The notes beneath the pieces were generated by a model. That model ran no database searches. It was not told where the DNA came from and was given only the letters and a program-made list of their open reading frames with translations. From Chelativorans xinjiangensis (GTDB lineage Bacteria; Pseudomonadota; Alphaproteobacteria; Rhizobiales; Rhizobiaceae): 64,000 nt of DNA. Both the position numbers and the translations under genes were made by a program. This document shows positions 62,090-64,000 of this stretch, piece after piece (position 1 is the first letter of the stretch; the number at the start of each line of letters is the position of its first letter). The stretch lies in assembly GCF_009812055.1 (NCBI RefSeq), contig NZ_WQNH01000001.1, forward strand, positions 124,001 through 188,000. Direction: 5' to 3'.

Positions 62090-64000
62090 ATGCTGACGAA
62101 ACGGAAGAATGGCCAAGCGGGCCACACGAGGCTTCAGTCGCTCATCGGTGCGGCCGGCGCGGCTCCCATCGACCGGCGAACCTTCCTTCGGCGCTCCGGT
62201 CTTACCGTCGGCGGAATGGCCGCAATCGGCTCATTCCAGCTCGGCACCGTCAGGAAGGCCGAGGCGATCAGCCCGCCACAGCCTGGCGTTCCCATCGAGC
62301 TCAGGAAGAGCATCTGCACCCATTGCGCTGTCGGGTGCACCGTTACGGCGGAAGTCCAGAACGGCGTCTGGACCGGTCAGGAGCCGTCATGGGACAGCCC
62401 CATCAACCGCGGCTCCCATTGCGCCAAGGGCGCAAGCGTGCGCGAACTCGTACACAGCGACCGCCGGCTCAAATATCCGATCAAGCTGGTCGACGGCCAG
62501 TGGACCCGCGTCTCCTGGGACGAAGCGATCGGCGAGATCGGCGACAAGATGATGGAGATTCGCGAGGCCTCGGGGCCGGATTCCGTCTACTGGATGGGCT
62601 CTGCCAAGTTCTCCAACGAAGGCACCTACCTGTTCCGCAAGCTCGCCGCCTTCTGGGGAACCAACAACCAGGACCACCAGGCGCGCATCTGCCATTCGAC
62701 GACCGTCGCCGGCGTGGCCAATACCTGGGGCTATGGCGCGATGACGAACTCCTTCAACGACATCCGCAACTCCAAGACGCTTATCATCATGGGCGGCAAT
62801 CCGGCGGAGGCGCATCCCATCTCCCTGCAGCACCTCCTGGAGGGCAAGGAGCTCAACCACGCCAACTTCGTCGTTATCGATCCGCGCTTCACCCGCACCG
62901 CCGCGCATGCCACGGAATATATGCGCCTCAGGTCCGGCACCGATATCGCGGTGCTGTGGGGCATGCTCTGGCACATCTTCCAGAACGGCTGGGAGGACAA
63001 GGAGTTCATCGCCCAGCGCGTCTACGGCATGGACGAGATCCGCAAGGTGGTGGAGCAATATCCGCCGGAGGAAGTCGAACGGATCTCCGGTGTGCCCGGC
63101 GAGCAATTGAAGCGCGTTGCCGAGCTGTTCGCCACGCAGAAGCCGGCCACGCTGATCTGGTGCATGGGCCAGACGCAGCACACGGTGGGCACCGCCAATG
63201 TGCGCGCAAGCTGCATCCTGTGCCTGGCCACCGGCAATGTCGGCAAGCCCGGCACCGGCGCCAACATCTTCCGCGGCCACGACAATGTGCAGGGCGCAAC
63301 CGATATCGGGCTCGATGTGGTCACCCTGCCCTTCTATTACGGCCTGACGGAAAAAGCGTGGAACCATTGGGCGCGCGTCTGGGAGGTCGACTACGAGGAC
63401 CTGCTGTCCCGGTTCGAGTCCAAGGAGATGATGGAAGCGTCGGGCATCCCGCTGACGCGGTGGTTCGACGCGACATTGCTGCCGAAGGACGAGATCGGGC
63501 AGAGGGACAATCTGCGGGCCATGTTCGTGCAGGGCCACGCAAGCAACAGTATCACGCGTATTCCCGAGTCGATAAAGGGACTGGCAAAGCTCGACCTTCT
63601 GGTCGTGGCCGACCCGCATCCGACCACCTGGGCCTCGCTCGCCGTTCAGGCGGGACGCACGGAGAACACCTATCTCCTGCCGGTGTGCACGCAGTTCGAG
63701 ACTTCGGGCTCGCGTGTCGCCTCCAACCGCTCGATCCAATGGGGCGAGCAGATCGTCGCGCCCTCCTTCGAGCAGAAGGACGACTATCAGGTTATCTATC
63801 GCCTGGCGCAGAAGCTCGGGCATGCCGAGCAGATGTTCAAGAACATCGCCGTCGAGGGCGACCGGCCGGTGCCCGAGGACGTGCTGCGCGAAATGAATCG
63901 CGGCGGCTGGTCGACCGGTTATTGCGGTCAGTCGCCCGAGCGTCTCAAGGCGCATATGAAGAACCAGCACAAGTTCGACCTGGTGACGTTGCGCGCGCCG
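62090..64000 (+). CDS. Formate dehydrogenase alpha subunit, Tat-exported (3' end beyond window)
   Basis: 637 codons visible, open at the right edge; full length would be near 950-1000 aa. ATG at 62090 has GAGGG 5 nt upstream. Tat signal: IDRRTFLRRSGLTV at ~residues 27-40. The catalytic domain starts with a [4Fe-4S] site (Cys76, Cys79, Cys83, Cys111) and the metal ligand Cys201-His202 in QARICHSTTVAGVANTWG; the position is Cys, not Sec. Further landmarks are MGGNPAEAHP, GNVGKPGTGANIFRGHDNVQGATD and GQTQHTVGTANVRA. It resembles FdhA/FdoG-type exported formate dehydrogenases. Beta and gamma subunit genes are expected just downstream. It would oxidise periplasmic formate and feed the quinone pool. 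Confidence 0.95.
   Translation, partial: MLTKRKNGQAGHTRLQSLIGAAGAAPIDRRTFLRRSGLTVGGMAAIGSFQLGTVRKAEAISPPQPGVPIELRKSICTHCAVGCTVTAEVQNGVWTGQEPSWDSPINRGSHCAKGASVRELVHSDRRLKYPIKLVDGQWTRVSWDEAIGEIGDKMMEIREASGPDSVYWMGSAKFSNEGTYLFRKLAAFWGTNNQDHQARICHSTTVAGVANTWGYGAMTNSFNDIRNSKTLIIMGGNPAEAHPISLQHLLEGKELNHANFVVIDPRFTRTAAHATEYMRLRSGTDIAVLWGMLWHIFQNGWEDKEFIAQRVYGMDEIRKVVEQYPPEEVERISGVPGEQLKRVAELFATQKPATLIWCMGQTQHTVGTANVRASCILCLATGNVGKPGTGANIFRGHDNVQGATDIGLDVVTLPFYYGLTEKAWNHWARVWEVDYEDLLSRFESKEMMEASGIPLTRWFDATLLPKDEIGQRDNLRAMFVQGHASNSITRIPESIKGLAKLDLLVVADPHPTTWASLAVQAGRTENTYLLPVCTQFETSGSRVASNRSIQWGEQIVAPSFEQKDDYQVIYRLAQKLGHAEQMFKNIAVEGDRPVPEDVLREMNRGGWSTGYCGQSPERLKAHMKNQHKFDLVTLRAP

Overview
This 64 kb window is GC-rich (clearly above 60% by eye) and densely coded. 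It suggests an alphaproteobacterium of the Rhizobiales, most likely near the Phyllobacteriaceae (Mesorhizobium/Nitratireductor/Chelativorans type). The reasons are the many dipeptide-type ABC operons, the GTG and TTG starts, and intergenic mosaic repeats of a kind I associate with rhizobia. No rRNA, tRNA, CRISPR array, phage or transposase gene was seen. The genus assignment is inference.

Region 1 (1-16.0 kb, all minus strand) looks like a glycan or mannoside utilisation locus. It holds a LacI regulator, a large solute-binding protein, two permeases, two ATPases, a PHP-domain hydrolase, a GH38 alpha-mannosidase, a HAD-family protein and a large unrecognised protein that runs off the left edge. 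A 156-bp palindromic repeat family occurs four times here. Two copies lie in frame inside the HAD gene.

Region 2 (16.4-25.6 kb) is a complete ABC importer operon fused to a catabolic set: an Atu3266-like deacetylase, a RidA protein and a SelA-like PLP enzyme, with an IclR regulator. It may handle N-acyl or D-amino acid-like compounds (inference). Region 3 (25.6-29.6 kb) is accessory: a 349-bp inverted-repeat element, a RES/Xre toxin-antitoxin pair, a TetR regulator divergent from two small membrane proteins, an SRPBCC protein and a 75-codon orphan. Region 4 (29.7-39.2 kb) is a third ABC importer operon with an IclR regulator, ending in a gamma-glutamyltransferase-like protein and an M20 peptidase, so the substrate is probably a peptide or gamma-glutamyl compound.

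Region 5 (39.2-64 kb) is devoted to formate oxidation and Mo/W cofactor supply. A two-subunit NAD-linked formate dehydrogenase (alpha plus a fused NuoE/NuoF-like beta) is preceded by moeA and a TusA-like gene. fdhD and mobA run the other way. A tupB-tupC-tupA tungstate transporter operon continues into two more MoeA homologues, one fused to a periplasmic-binding-like domain. It is divergent from a regulator that joins an excisionase-type HTH to the same kind of binding domain. Next come DUF6494, a WD40-cytochrome c fusion behind two strong palindromes, a four-cluster ferredoxin-like protein, and a plus-strand block (ligase-like, DUF6505, DUF6352, DUF3305, DUF3306, HTH-TorD, Tat-target small protein). 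That block leads into a second, Tat-exported formate dehydrogenase alpha subunit cut by the right edge. Read together, the region encodes one cytosolic and one periplasmic formate dehydrogenase, both with Cys (not Sec) at the metal, plus metal uptake, cofactor synthesis, sulfuration and maturation factors. Tungsten use is inferred from the Tup transporter and from the M. extorquens FDH1-like architecture.
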